A stretch of DNA of 64,000 nucleotides from Anthoceros angustus (GCA_010909165.1 VJWM01000205.1:1-64000); one strand, 5' to 3'. Numbered from the stretch's first letter, positions 1 to 13,350 are shown. Made by a program: numbers and translations. The notes: generated by a model from the letters alone, not told the origin.

Positions 1-299
1 GAGCTGAAGGATTCCAACAGGTGGGAATGCGCGCTCTAGAAGATCTCGGGATGAAGTGGGGAGGTTTAAGGGCACAAGGCAAGTGGAGGGCACATGCATT
101 TAATCGAACGGGGTCACAAAGGGAAGAACATGCCGTAGCGGAGGAGGAACCCATGACAGCCTACACCTAGGGTCACCAGTCGAATCAGCAGCAGGACGGG
201 TGAAGGAGGAGAAGATAAAAGGGAAACGGCAGTTGTCCCCCTTCGTGCAGGGATGAGTTGTCGTCACACTAGGGAGGTTGAACGATAAAGGGTAGCCAA

Positions 300-1110
300 G
301 CTGGGTGCATCACCAACCCCTAGGAGAGGAGGAAGGGGTTAATTTCGACTGCCAGCCCGCGAGTCTGCTGACGAGCTCAAGGACATTTTTGGCGACATCC
401 TCATTGACCTGCCCAAATCAAGTGGGACATAAAGTGACATCATTATGCGGAATTGTTGTGGAGGGGATGGGCATGTGATCAAATTTTCCAATCTGAATTT
501 CAGTGCCAGACCTCGACTCGGGCCTACCATGGCTCAGACTCAAAGTGACCTTCTCGGCACCAGCACGCATGGCTCCTACTTGGTCGAGTGTGCAGGTGGA
601 CAAGAGAAGCTGCTCAAGGAAAAGTTGGTGGGTCCGAGGCAAGAACAAGGTAAGGTGAGGACCGCAGACGGAGGCGGGAAGGCCCCCTGCCTGCGCAAGG
701 CGTAAAATTGAGGGCCATGTCCTTCCAATGTGGAGGCTGGCCTTAGTGAATCAAGTCAAAGAGGCGACGCCACGATTGAGGAGCTCCAATGCAATGAGGT
801 CTCACAAGTCCAAGAGCGTGGAGACAATGGCGCCCGGAGGAATTCCAAGAAGTCGCTGAGTGGAGATACAAGCCGGAGAGAGAGACGGGCAAGCTAGGGC
901 TGTAGAAATAAGAAAGAGGCGGCCAAACCAAGAAGGGCCAGAGCAACAGCCACTCAGAGGAGTCCAAGCAACCACCGTATGAAGTGAACCACCACGTGGC
1001 TACTAAACCGCCACCGTCAAGGGAAGGAGGAACCAAGGTGGGGAAGCCACCCTGGGCTGTGAGCGCCTTGTATGGGGAGGGGCGTAACCTCGAACTCCGG
1101 TGAGGCACCG
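300..1110 (+). mobile_element. Decayed retroelement gag-like stretch, plus-strand copy
   Basis: This stretch is homologous, in reverse orientation, to about 9600-8850. Both copies carry a peptide stretch with an NCCGG-GH word followed by EKLLKEKL, and further downstream a run of shared DNA beginning GGCCTTAGTGAATCA. Frames are broken by stops and indels in both copies. The charged, low-complexity composition and the pairing with LTR-like sequences in this region suggest a gag-type polyprotein remnant. No protease, reverse transcriptase or integrase motif is visible here, so the family is unassigned. Confidence 0.45.
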
Positions 1111-2950
1111 CCTGGGATTGTCCACGGAGGAGAGGGTAAGGACCTCTCAGATCGTATGATTGTATTGAGACCGCGCGCCCTCGGATGAGATGCTCGTGTC
1201 TTCTGCTTCTACAGGAGCGGGTGCAAAGTCACCTAATGTGTATGTGGTTGCTGGGACAGGGCCGAGGGGCGTAACCACCGTCAGACATCTTGACGCCACG
1301 GGCGCGCACTGTGGTCTCTTTGAATAGAGCCGGCGCCTACCTCCAAGTGGTTTTGCAGCCGAGGAGATGAGGGTATGGAGGCTGCAGGCATGGAGGAGGA
1401 GACACGTGTGGCGCCGCCCAACATGAGGAGCCGGAACAACAGCATGAGGCCAGGCGCGACGCCCACGCCCACGGGAGGCATGAGAAACCGCAGTAGCAAG
1501 CAGAGCGGCGGGTGGTTTTGGGAGAGAATCGCCTGACTGAGGTATGGGGCGGAAGGAGAGCTAGAGGGGACCCCTTTGTGGGCCTGAGGGCTAGGCAAAG
1601 AATCATGAGGGCGGCAAATCACGTGATTTTAGGGGAGCCACATATCACATAGGTCCGGGTTTCTTTTCGGGTTAGGGATAGGATGTTTTCAGAGACTGAG
1701 CCGTGAGAGTTGCCTCGGATTGGTAGGAGCGCCGGTAGAGGGCTACAATTTTTAGACACCGGAGAGAAGCGAACGAACTGCAGGATGTATAAGAGACCCT
1801 TGTCTCTTCTCTATACATTTGTGTGTGGAACTCAGGTGGTGTCGATGCCAAGGTTGATTCCACGCATCGAATCGGTCGATGCACCGCCACATAAGAAGAC
1901 CGGAAGATCCTCGGGCCGGTCGAGAGCGGAGGGCTAAGCTGGCAGTGAACGGTGAAGGACGCCAGGCCAAGGGGCAAGAATTCCTGGAAGGTTGGGGTGA
2001 GATCGCCACTGAGCGAATCGCCAAGTACCGACTGCGTTTTTTCTCGCCCTCCTTCTAAACTGGCCGCCATCGTAACGTGTTCACCCTATCCGTGGTGAGG
2101 TCTGTGGTGGCCTGGCAGTGAGGTCTGCAGGGAAAGGGAGCGAGGAGTATCTATGTGTGGTAGAGGGAGGTTCTGGAAAAGGGAAAGGAGAGAAGTGTGT
2201 CAATGAGGGGAGTATGCGTAACATTTTGAGGAAACGGGAAAGTTAGAAAGGGAAAAGTGAGCGATGAGATCGCAAGTGTGGGCTATGGACTTTGGGGGTA
2301 GGAAATCTAAGGGGCTTTTTTTGGTAGGTTGGAATAGTAAAATAAGGCGAAAAGGAGAACATACTGATAGCATCTGACTGACCCGCTGAGTATACTCCTG
2401 ACCCGAGGCAACGCACTCGAACCACCATACAGCACCGGACTACTGCACGATAAGTCCGGACCCCACTCCGGGTCAAAACGTGATAAGCACGCTGTGGAAA
2501 GTAACTTAGGTTGAGTCGTGAGGATGTACTAAGCTGGGCGCGCCACGTGGACGGCCCCGAGTGGAGGTCGCATGCAGCAGCCAGACCGCGGGGCCGCAGG
2601 TGGTATTCACGCCCGCGGATCGCGCCAAGGCAGAAGGCCGTAGTACGCGCGTAAGGGCCGCAGTAAGCGGAGGCGAAGGTCGTAAGCCATGCACCTCCGC
2701 GCTACGATAGGAAGAGGCGCCTTCCGCCGTTACTCCCAAAGGCGCGGTCAAGAGGGAGGGTCATTTCGCTAGCAAGGACAATTCGCAGCCTCAAGGCCCG
2801 CAACCCGGCCTCCGGCTTATCTTTGAGCGCCAAGCATCTTCGAGCGCGGCTCACCGATGTTGGAGCCGAACCAAGCGAAAGGAGGGCGATCGCCGGACTG
2901 GCCAGCCACAGAACAAGGGAAGAAGAAGGCGATGGCACCCAAAAAGGTCA
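1111..2950. other. No gene recognised; retroelement-like filler
   Basis: Open frames here are short, overlap on both strands and have no recognisable motif. Base composition and purine strand bias match the flanking decayed element sequence, so this is probably interior or flanking retroelement DNA. Confidence 0.3.
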
Positions 2951-5950
2951 TGGAGGTCCGGGGAGCCATGGAACCTCGTAGAGCGCAACATTGTGACCCG
3001 CTATCCGGACTTTGGGCCCCGGCCGGAGGAAGCGGGAATTAGTCGAGGAGTGGCACCGGATGTGTTCCAGTGCCGCTCGAGGCCACTCGTCCGTCCGGAG
3101 TTCGCCAAGATGCGGCGCCAACAAGGAGGTTCGTCCAAGAACCTCCTGAGGATCCTAGGCGATGGACCTTGAGGTCCCGAGGGCGCCTACAACCGCCCAA
3201 AGGAGGAAGAAGGGGCGAGTCCCGAGCCCTCAAGGCGGGAAAGATAGGGCCGCACGCGGCGCCGAGGCTCGAACGCAGGACAACCAACGGGTTGATATCG
3301 ACCGCCGATACCGAGTAAGGGCGAGCCCATTGTCCATTGAACTGCTCACCAAGGTGGATCACCTTGGTGATAATTTGCTGGTGTTCTCGCATGCTGGGAA
3401 GAGGGGCGGACGGGAAGGATTATCTTCGTTCGCCGAGGCCCGCAAGCCGAGGAGCGAGAAGCCTCGCCATTCGGGCCGCCCCATACCCGATCCATGTATG
3501 GGGACATTTCGAGCTCCTCAAGGAGGGAGAGATCGAGCGCCCGAAGGGAGGCCCCGCTAAGTGGAGCGCAAGGGCGCCTGGGGGGGCCACCAAGGCCAAA
3601 CGGACCCGGAGGAGGACGATCGAGGGATTCCGACCCATACGTCTGAACGGACCCCTCACCACCTGTGGAAGTATGGAAGAAATCCCCGCCTCCTCCGGTG
3701 CCTCCGAGCAATCAACGCAGCAGAGGGAACGACGGAGGAGTTGGCGCCCCGAGCCCAAAACCCAAGAATCAGCCACGAGCCTGACTCAAGGGAACCAAGA
3801 GGCGCAAGATGTTTACCAACGCAAAGACTCGTGACGGTGCTCAGCTTACCCCCGCCCACGGAGTGGCAAGAGGTCAAGAGGCTGAAGGAGGGCGAAGGGA
3901 CGCCGCCAAGGAGCAGGAGGTCACCGCAAGCTGCACTCGAGCCGTCCTGCCTCCCGACAGAAGGCAAGGGCTAGCTCCCGACCCCTCACCCCTCCGAGCC
4001 CTGTGAGAAGAGGGCAAAGGAATGGCCAAGAGGGCCAAGGAGGGTGAAGCTGACCAGACTCGTGACCTAAGGGTCCCGATTAGGTCCGAGAACCCACCGA
4101 CTTACTCCTGATCATGTATGGAGGTCCTGGCGGACCGTGAAATGCCCCGCCCCACTACGACTTTGGGGGCCTCACGGGCGGCCGTGGAAGAAACACGGCT
4201 GGTCCCGGCCACGCGGGATGATGCAGTCTCTGGACTGAGACCTGGAGGTAGAAGCCACCCGAGGCGATGGTGCCCTCCAGAGCAGCTGAGGGGCCTGTGA
4301 GGCAAGGAGGAGGCCAAGCTCGGCCGCATCGAGGAAGGGAAAAGGGAGGCCGAGAGGGAAGTCCGTCCATCCGGAGACTGGACTAAATTCCTTCACCGGG
4401 TGAGCACAAGCAGTTGGAGGCCCAAGCACGGGCGGAAGACCTCCGCAGCGGAGGGAGAAGCGCAGAGGCAGAGAGGCCCGGGCGCAAGCGAGAAGGCTCG
4501 TGCCGGAGGCGGCCCGACCGACCGGGCCAAATGGGCGAAGCCTGTGAAGGCAAGGGAGGCGGAAGTCATAAGATCGACCGGATCACTATCGCGGATCGGA
4601 ACCGGTGGAGGGAGACGGCAGATAGCCGCGCTAACCTCAAGAAGGAGGAGGCGAGCAGCCACATGCCGAGGAGGAGGAAGCACGCGCAAGGAGATGGAGG
4701 ATCTCCTGGCCCCATGGAGGTGGAACGCACGCGTGAGATGGAAGACCGCAAGGAGACTCGAGTCATAGCCCAAGTTACCATTGAGAGGAATGAAGTTCAG
4801 GCGTGATCGCGATCACGAACGAGAAATAGAGCGGCCCAGCCTGCTATACGGAGGAAGACGCGGCATGGAACAGGAGCAGTGACGCCGCCAAATGGAGAAG
4901 GACTGGCGAGGCCTGACGGGCAGAGTTCACCGCCTGAGAGGGAGATGGCGGAGTTAACGCCGTAATGAACGGAGGAGCGAGAGCACCGGACGCAGAAAAG
5001 AAGTCACCTGAGAAAGGCGAAGGAACGCGCTATGGCGGTAAGCTAGCAATGAGCGGAAACGACGGAGGAGCAAAGGAGCAGCAAGTCCGCAGAGGTGACC
5101 GAGGCCGCCTTGTAGCCTCGCTGATACGGCCCAAACCAAACCGGGGAGGTGGCCCAACAAGCCGGCAAAGACGCCTTCCCGAACACCTATGGCGGAGTAT
5201 CGGCCCGGCACACGCGGAAGAGGCAAAAGTTGATCGACTTTGCCTATTACCACGCCCGAGCTCCTTAAGATCAGCCTCCCCCACAAATAGACGGACTCGG
5301 AAGGCTCAAGGGGATGAAGGGCACGGGACAAGACGGGACTCTAGTGGCCCCGCTTGGAGACGACGGAGCGGGAGAAGAGCATCAAGAGGAGCAGGACGCG
5401 CCGATACAACGAATCCTGTGGTAAGTCCGCCGCAACCCGCCGGAAGATAGAGGCGGGGCCTTGAAGGGGAGTGGAAGGAGGAAGCCAACCACCCAAGACA
5501 AGGGTCGGGAAGGATGAGGACCCAGTGCAAGAGGTCCGCAGTAAGGGGTCCGGAGCGTGAGACCGGACTAATAAGTTCTGACCTTGAGGTCCGAACCTCA
5601 GATGAGACCGACCCAGCAGACCGACTGGGGAAGGAGGACTCGAGGTTCCGACCGAGTCGAGACCGACCCCGAGGTCCGACTCAGAAGTAAGGAGGAGTCC
5701 CTCCGACTTACGCTGGGGAGCAGACAATGGGTGGCCCTACGACGGGACCCACCGGGGAACCAGGGGAAACGACAGGTAACGGGCGCACACGCCAGCCCAA
5801 CCCAGGTGATTCCGGAAGAGGAAGGGGTCCGCCGCTGATCATCCGATTGGGTGCGCCTGAATCGCCGGGAGATTGACCACCAATCCCGAGGCGGAACCCG
5901 GACCTTCCCCCCCACCGACTAAGGAGATAGGAGGAGGAATAGGATGGTAG
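2950..5950 (+). mobile_element. Decayed LTR-retroelement interior, plus-strand copy
   Basis: Position 3337-3440 encodes a peptide containing LTKVDHLGDNLLVF. The same peptide recurs on the minus strand near 15280-15200 in the oppositely oriented copy. Further along, 5570-5690 carries GAGGTCCGA-type words related to the 33-base tandem repeat at 14.4 kb. The order LTKVDHLG peptide, GTCCG words, LTR-like sequence is the same in both copies, which ties them to one element family. The strand is purine-rich with scattered stops. No intact polyprotein remains, and the class is inferred from layout only. Confidence 0.45.
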
Positions 5951-6510
5951 GCGGCCGATTAGGGCAGCCGCCACCACCCATTAGGGTGTAAAAGGCGCCA
6001 CCTCCGCGAGTATAAGAGGGCCGAGGTCGTAAAGTATCTTTCTTGGTGTTGATGCCGCTTGCACTTGTGCCTTCTTGCTAACGTGAGTCCCGAGTCATCG
6101 AAAGGTGCACGACTCCCGGAGAGACCGATCAAGGGGTGACGGACCCTAACGTGGTGGTGGTGTGTGTGGAAGGGCTCTGGGACCCGTGGTTGCCCAGGCC
6201 GCGCCCCGAACGGACCGGAACGTGTGAGGAGACTCGAGGGCGTAGAGCCCACGAGGAGAGGCCCGCAACGACGAGGAGGTCCGACCGTAGCCCCTGCTTT
6301 CCCTAAGACCGGAGTGAGTGTGGAGAGAAGAACGGACTAGAGGTAAGTGACGAACGTGAACGATACGGACGAACGGGTCCTTTAAACGCTTGGCCACACC
6401 GGCCTGGTGAACGCTAGTAGTTAGATGCGAATCTGAATGTGCGCTGAGACCGAACGGACGAAAGTGAAGTAAGAATCGCTCGAACGCGTAAACGGAGCCT
6501 ATCATTCCCT
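5950..6510 (+). repeat. LTR-like sequence with TATA box, plus copy
   Basis: This block aligns base by base, with substitutions and small gaps, to the reverse complement of about 14030-13440. A TATAAGAGGG core at 6011-6020 matches the same word on the minus strand at 14006-13997, as expected for the promoter part of a long terminal repeat. The downstream word ACCCTAACGTG and the stretch around CTTTAAACGCTTGGCCACACCGG are also shared. Exact ends, target-site duplication and primer-binding site could not be placed. Confidence 0.5.
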
Positions 6511-6848
6511 TGGGAACGGACTCCTTCCTACACGGGATTGTGCGCTACCCCGCCGCCGAAAGTTGCGCATGGGGTCACGCCGAGTGAGGCCGTGTGTCTA
6601 TGGTCATGGTGCCTAATCCTCGAACGCTCAGAGCCGTCTCTCTTGTGGAGTGAATTATGCACTTAGTGTGCACAGAAATCATAACCTCAAAGACCACGCC
6701 AGAGGACTAATAGATAACACACAGGCAGCTGGGTCGTGGGGCCCGCTGGTTGAATCACGACAGGGGTCGAACCTCTCATGTGGTGGCATTCTGGGTGGTG
6801 GGGTCTGTATGGTAGCTGGTTCCTCGTAGGGGCATATTCGTTGTAGAG

Positions 6849-7456
6849 CTAGGACCCATAGTTTTAGAACATCTTGACACAAAACCATTCCCTTGGGATC
6901 AGAATCCTAGGACTATAACGACATAGAGGGTAAATGTGGCCTCTTTGCACTTTGACGCTTAAAACCCCATTCTGCACAGCTCCTCCAACTTGGAAGATGG
7001 GCTGCATATTCATGGCCAATTTGGTATACTAAGCGGAAGGTTGTTCAAGGAATATGACCATGGGTGAGTTCTAGAGTGAGGGGTGAAGTCATCTACTTGT
7101 CTCACCCGATGATGTGTAAGATCTTTGGTAATATTAAGGAAGACCTTGGGGGACTATTGGTTCCTCTACTATAAGAGGAGGACTCCGGGTTTAAATTTAT
7201 CTTCAAAGTTAGTTTCTATATCTTGGAGGTGACATAAAATCGTCTGATTACGCCAAGCAGACCATTTCCAAAATAAGGCGATGTAGGAGGGTACTAGAAG
7301 TGGGGAGTCGGCTTAAACCAAGGGTTAGATAGTTGTGGAATGGGTTTTTGCATTGAAGACGAAGAGGCCACATTTACCCTCTATGTCGTTATAGTCTAGG
7401 ATTCGATCCCAAGGAATGGTTTTGTGTCAAGGTGTTCTAAAATCATGGATTCTAGA
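6849..7456. repeat. Inverted repeat pair with about 415-base spacer
   Basis: Arms at 6849-6945 and 7363-7456 are near-perfect reverse complements over about 95 bases. Both carry words such as GGCCACATTTACCCTCTATG and AATGGTTTTGTGTCAAG. The spacer (6946-7362) has no coding potential I recognise. A related single arm, starting with the word GAGCTAGGACCCATAG, recurs at 15040-15072. The structure fits a small non-autonomous foldback element or two facing ends of one repeat family. Confidence 0.55.
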
Positions 7457-8850
7457 CTTACCCGCTCACTACCCCTCCTCTCCCACCCATACACCCAACC
7501 GTGGAGACTCGGCCACCGCGGTGGCTGGTTCAACCAATGGGTCCCCACCTGCGTCATCGCGTGACTATTGTCACCGACTTCTCGTGAGACCTTGGGGTTA
7601 TGGGCATACACACGCCTACATGCCTCCCTCACCGCTTAATTTCAGCGTTCGGGTCCTTCCGGGAGCTATGCACCGACCTCGGTCTTGTGAGCCTCACTCC
7701 GTCGCCCTCCACATTCCACCACTCACTTCTCCCTAACCATTTCTATCTTCCCACCCAGTAGCACTCATCCACCCTTTGGGGACCTTCCCTTCCTAAATAA
7801 ATCTTCTCTCCTCTCCTCACGGGTCACACACGACCCCACCTTGGGCCACAGACCCCTCTTGGGCCACAGACCCCTCCTTGGGCCACAGACCCCTCTTGGA
7901 ATGAAACACGCTGGTGGCGGCAGTTGGGAAGAGATCGGGAAGGAAAACCAGGTCGGTTCTTGGCGATTGCCTTCAAGCCACGCCTCAACCTTCGGCAACC
8001 CCTACCTCCCTTGGCGTGCGTCTTACCCTCACTCCCGGGCGTGGAGCTTGGCCACTCGCTCTCGACCATCCAGGATCTTCCGGCCTTCTTGTGGAGGCGG
8101 TGCATCGAGCAGGTTTGATCTTGATCGGACGTCTCCAACCAACCTCGCGCCATAGCTTCAACACGGAAGTTCACACTGTAATTGTATGCATTAAGAGAGA
8201 CTCTCAAGGTCTCTTATCATTGTGGATTTCCACACTCCTACCGATTCTGAAAATATGGACTACCTCCTACCACAATTCGGTAACTTCCACGGGTCCTCAA
8301 AACATCCTATCCCCTACCCCAAAAGAAGCCTCTCGGCCTATGATGTCGCGCTCCCTAAAATCAGTAGCGTCATGATTCTTGCCTAGCCTACTGCGGCCGG
8401 TGGGGTTCAGTCGCTCTCGCTCTCTCCACGCCTCGATCCGGCGATTCTCCCCAAAACCTCCACCTGTTCGCCATTGCTGGTTTCTTGGCGTCTTCCATGG
8501 GCGTCGTATGGGCCCTATGCATTATTCCGCTCTTCATCATTTGGGCCGGTACAGTGTGCTCCTCCCTCCACGCCTCGCCCTCATTTCCTCGATCACCACT
8601 TGGGGTAGGCCCCGCTCCCGTTCGGAAGAACCAGTAGCATGGCGGTCAAGATGTGCAGCCAATAGTTTACGCCCTCCAACAACCACATACACATTTAGAG
8701 TGAGCACAGCTCACCATGCGTGCAGGGACATGAGCATCCTCATCCAGGGCCGCTGTCGCCCTTATCTGAGGTTCTTACCCTCTCCTCCGTGGACAATCTG
8801 AGGCAGGCCTTCCGGAATCGGAGGATCGTATCCCCACCTGCTCCTGGCTG
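7457..8850. other. No gene recognised; contains a short tandem repeat
   Basis: Open frames are short and unsupported. The only structure seen is a tandem repeat at 7840-7898, three to four copies of a unit reading roughly TTGGGCCACAGACCCCTC. Composition is C-rich on the plus strand, consistent with minus-oriented retroelement sequence. Confidence 0.4.
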
Positions 8851-9600
8851 AGTGACCTCCCCACCTCGGTTCCTTCTTCGACGGTGGCGGTTTAGCCACC
8901 GTGGTGGTGGTTTCCCCGGTGGTGGCTTGACCCTGCAGTTCTTGTCGCTCACCCTTCTTGGTTTGGCCACCTCTCTTGACTCAGCCCTAGCTTCATCTCT
9001 CGCTTGTATCTCATGACTTCTTGAATTTCTCGGGCGCCATTGTTTCCACTTGTTCTGGGCTCATGAGACCTCATCTTGAAGCTCCTCAATTGTGGCATCG
9101 CCTCCTTGACTGATTCACTAAGGCCTCTGTTGGGTGGTGGCACATGCTTGCTCACATGGGCAGCCTCGCATTCCGTCTGCGCTCCTCTGCCCACCTTGTT
9201 CTCGCCTAGGCTCTCCAACTTCTCCTTGAGCAACTTTTCCTGTGGCCTGCACTCAGGTGAGAGCCATGGGCTGGTCGAGATCCGCTGCGTCCCGAGCCAT
9301 GGCAGTCGAGCCCAGATTGTGGGCTGCCCGTGCCCATTCCCTCCACAACAATTCTCTGCACGTGTCACTGTCTCCACTTGATGGATGGTCGGTGAAATGT
9401 CGCCAAAATGTTCCAGCTCGTCGCGGACTTGGCTATCGAAACTAACCCCTCTTCTTCTAGGGGTTGGTTGCCACTACTTCCTCATCATCGCTCAATCTCT
9501 CCTAGCGGCGACTCCTCCCACGGAGGGAACAACATCGTTCCCTCCTCCTTCACTCGCGTTCCTGCTGGATTTCGACTGGTGACCACAGGTGTGGCTGTGG
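8850..9600 (-). mobile_element. Decayed retroelement gag-like stretch, minus-strand copy
   Basis: This is the counterpart of 300-1110 in reverse orientation. The minus frame 9377-8949 encodes 142 residues containing NCCGGNGHG, ECRPQEKLLKEKL and a charged tail with GLSESVKEAMPQL. Its homology to the plus copy runs from an AACCCCT-rich word near 9470 through the region near 8860. The frame is longer here than in the plus copy, so it is the better-preserved one. It is still without recognisable catalytic motifs. Confidence 0.45.
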
Positions 9601-12110
9601 GTTCCTCCTGCTGTTGTCCTTCCTTCTTACCCCGTTCGGTGCCCTCAGCTTCTTGCTGGAAACCTCCCCACCTTCATCAGATCTTCTAGGGAGCATTCCC
9701 AAGCTGGAATCCTTCCGGAATCCTCCTTACCTCCTCCTCCTCTACCTTGAGTTCACGGTTTCCATGAAGAGCGGCTTCAACTCGTAGACACGAATCGTGA
9801 ATACATGAATTAGAAAAGGTGAAATCAAGGGCCGAGGGAAGGGAAGTCCTCTCCTCACGAGGCTCTTTCAAAGATCATCCGCCTCGATTTGTGTACCTTT
9901 AACCACCTCATGAAGAAAGACCGAGGAAGTGAGTACGCCATATGATCAACTTAGTTGCGAAACACAAAATCCACTTGGCTAATCCCACATTTGTGAGACA
10001 CGAGTTGGCGAGTCACCCATCCATTATTCACCCTCACTTCTCCGGGCTTCATGGCGCGGACTGCGACTCAGTCTTCTTTCTGGGGATCAATTACCAAGCT
10101 TCCATCCTCGATGCTTCTCGCCTTTTCGAAGAGTCCCAAATCCAGTTTCGGCCTCTTCCTCGCGTCACCCTCTTGCAACTTGGTTCTCAATTGCGGGCGC
10201 ACTCTTGCACCAATCTTTGGTACACACCATTTCTTCTCCATAAATCCAGACCCGGCTCACGCAGTGCCCACCTTCCGGTGGTCCATGTTGGGCCTTGCAT
10301 GTGGAATTTCACTCGGGCCATCTCCCTTTCTCCTTGTTTCTCGGGAAAGAAGAGCCCTCCTGCAGCCAGTGGAAAAAGGGACACCACCCTCGCGTCTCCT
10401 CCACTCCCTTTTTTCTTGGCGCTCTTGCCTCACTCTTTTCCTCCTTCATGGCCTGGTTTCCTTCCTCCGCCACCGCCATTCATACAGTGGCACGTCGTTC
10501 TGCAGACGAGACTCGGCCGGCGTTGCATCGCGCCCACTTCTGCTCGCTCAACGCCTGGCAGGTCGACCTCATGACGGTGTGTCAGTCTCGATTCGCTCCA
10601 GTCGGCGGCCCGCTCGCCACTAGGGTTATAACTCCCACAGTGCATGCGTCCGTTCTTGACCAAGTGGTGGGCAGCTACCTCCCCAGCTTATTTGCGTGGC
10701 AAGATGTAGGCACCTAACATATATAGACACTTTCTTATTTCTAAAATCACCAAAACCCAAGGACTCTATCTCAGCCTACCTATAAAATTGAAAAACCTAA
10801 GGTCCAAAAAGAAATTATTATCCCAAGGGCCAAGGACCATTCTCAGTATAAAAGACCTTACCAGGCGATTCTCAAAGCACTTTGCTATACAAACACTCCC
10901 CGACAAAAAATCTTTCCCAACACTTGAGAGGGGTTAGTATATGTGGTCTTCCACATATGGTAGTTTGGCAAGTGTGGAGGAATGGCGGTTCTCGGGAGGA
11001 AGGTGGCAGCAAGTGGAGGCTTCTGCTTGTTTGCTAAGACATCGCCTGGCTAATGGACAACGGATCAAAGCGGTGAGATACCTCTAGGGACCATGCGAAC
11101 AATGAGAGAGTGGCTCGGGCTAGGGAAGAGAATGTCTGATGCCCACTACAAAGTGGGCTTCATGGTTATTCAGACAAGGAACATGCCTAGGGTACAACAT
11201 CACAAGTTATGGAGATTACCGGAGCGTGACCGGAACCGGTCAAGGATCGGCGGAGCAACTTTGTAGTGAGGAGGCTTGGATCCGAGGTCTTGCTCTTCAT
11301 CAACTTGCTCCACCTTGGTTGGAGCTTCCGACACCAAGCCAAAACACATATGCTCTTCTCCCACACTCCAAGGAATGATCCCATTCCATTCACCTTGCCA
11401 TGGTGAGGTGGACTTCCTCATCCAGGGCTCGCAAGGCATCCATCGACATCCGTGTTCCAAAGCTGCGGGTGAACTCGCATAGTCTTGAAGTATAGGCGGC
11501 AGGGGTCGAGGCGATGTGACTTGGGCCAAGCTCCACCAGGCGGTATCTTGGCGCATGACTCGAGTAGGAGCTCCTGCTATATACACCACACCAGGCGAGA
11601 TCAAGCGATGCATATTGAGGGGACATTGCTTGGGAAAACTCCTCTTCCATCTTTGGCGAGAGGAAGTGGAGAGGCTAGGCTGCCATCATATGTCGCATCT
11701 TCCGCCCATCATCCCATTTGGATTGGGCTAGGGAAGAGAGGAGCTCCACCAATTGAGCAGGCGGTGGGCGAGGTGGGGGAGAGGGGCGCATTGCGAAGAC
11801 CTGCCAGATGCTCATGTCAAGTCCCCACACGAAGGCAACCAAATCGGCAGGGAGAGTAATAGCATCAAGCTCCAGATGGTAAAAGCGGGTTTGACCCATC
11901 GCTACCTCTCCACCAAGGTGGAAAGTCAAACCGGCAGACCACCTAGTCATGAGCAACAAAGAGGAGGAGCATGTCCAGCCTCTTTTGAATGGTGATAGCG
12001 TATACATGATGCAGAGGGGGTCGCGAGATAGGCAGCAGGGACCGTTAGAAGGCCGCTGGCACGCGGAACTCAAAACCACCGTAAAAGTCGCGGCCTCTGC
12101 AGGGCCTCGG
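9600..12110 (-). mobile_element. Probable retroelement-derived sequence, minus orientation
   Basis: Minus-strand open frames at 11613-11200 (137 residues) and 12079-11675 (134 residues, with the words WSAGLTFHLGG and LPADLVAFVWGLD) have the composition of a polyprotein remnant. They follow the same orientation as the gag-like stretch at 9600-8850. The long plus-strand frame at 9942-10574 lacks any motif and is best explained as the antisense shadow of this sequence. No family-level domain is recognised. Confidence 0.3.
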
Positions 12111-13350
12111 CCTCATTCAATTTTGTCCAGGGGAAACAGGGTGGAATTCTAGAGAGAAATTGACCATATTGGTCATTTTTTTACTCAATGCTGTAAGATT
12201 TATTACAAGAGGGTAGAAAACAATGCCATTTAGGGTGAAAATAATCCACCATCCATGTTGAAACCATAGCAGTAAGGTAGAAAAAATAGCCACCAAGTGA
12301 ATACCAGGTACATCTAGATAGAAGCTCATTCTGGAAATCCCACCAAAATCGCTAAATCTGGCAGTAAAACATATTCAGTTAAATACCATTCATGCGGATC
12401 CAGGATATAGAAAAAACCAACAAAGAATCCTTTTCTTTGCAAAGTTTCCGGTATATCCAGAATGACATGAAATACAAATTTAAATAATGTAGAGTAAATA
12501 CCAGATAAGACTGATTTCCGCACTGCCTCAAAAACCTGCATAGAATCCATAATTAAGCATATACAGGGGCACACTGAAAACAATAAGAAATAACACCTAG
12601 ATACTTAAGCAATAACAATCACCTTATTTTGGAAAATTGACTGTACAATTATAGAAATTGAAAATGTAATTTTTACGTCCACTTGGTTTCATTGGCACAA
12701 CTTGTCCAACATTATCATAGTTGGCCAGAACTTGCTGAAGTTGAGGGCTTCGAAGAATTCATCATTGTCCTGAAAAGTGAAAACCTGATTAGACACAATT
12801 ATTTTCACTTTACTGAAATTAAGAAAGATAACATCACTTACAGTCACCGATGGATTTCCGTGATTGGCAATGGGCATTTCTCAAAGCCCAGGATCATTCT
12901 GATTCTGTTGTCTCTCCCACTGCATTTTTCGCATCTCTTGATGCTCCCTCTGCTGCTGTTTCAGTTTTTCTTGATATTTCAAGTGTTCTTGTCTTCTTGC
13001 CACATTCTTCTGCCTTTGAATCTCAAGAGCTTTCTCCCTCTGCTTGGACACCCTTAGTTCAACTGCTTTACGCCTTTGCCTCTCAATCAATGCCTCCAAA
13101 TCTTTTCGTCGTTGAAACTCCCTTTCCTCTTTCTATTTATTATACTCCAACTCCCGTTCTCGGGAGATATCAGCCAGACTCTGCTGAAAAGTGCTTGAAT
13201 TCTCAGTCTCATTCTGCAGAACCACGCCCAAAGGTAATATGGCCACATTTATGTCCTATTGCACTTCAGACGTTTCATCACAATGACTTGGCACAATAGC
13301 CTGCAACTGAGGGCCCACTGCATTATCAATGTTAAAATCTTGAACTGTGA
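12110..13350 (-). pseudogene. Broken coiled-coil protein gene fragment
   Basis: The minus frame from about 13340 to 12881 reads as one long charged helix, with stretches such as SLADISRERELEYNK and QREKALEIQRQKNVARRQEH, then QREHQEMRKMQWERQQN. It is rich in Arg, Gln, Glu and Lys with heptad character. Two in-frame TAG codons interrupt it, one after EVQ and one after EYNK, and it ends in TGA at 12881. Downstream AT-rich DNA holds intron-like sequence and short frames (12877-12689, 12583-12326) that could be further decayed exons. The AT-rich island contrasts sharply with the GC-rich elements on both sides. The family is not identified. Confidence 0.5.

Noticed and set aside
9942-10574. 210-residue plus-strand frame as a gene
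   Set aside because: No motif, Pro/Ser-rich composition of a C-rich strand, and overlapping frames on both strands; the surrounding element runs on the minus strand.
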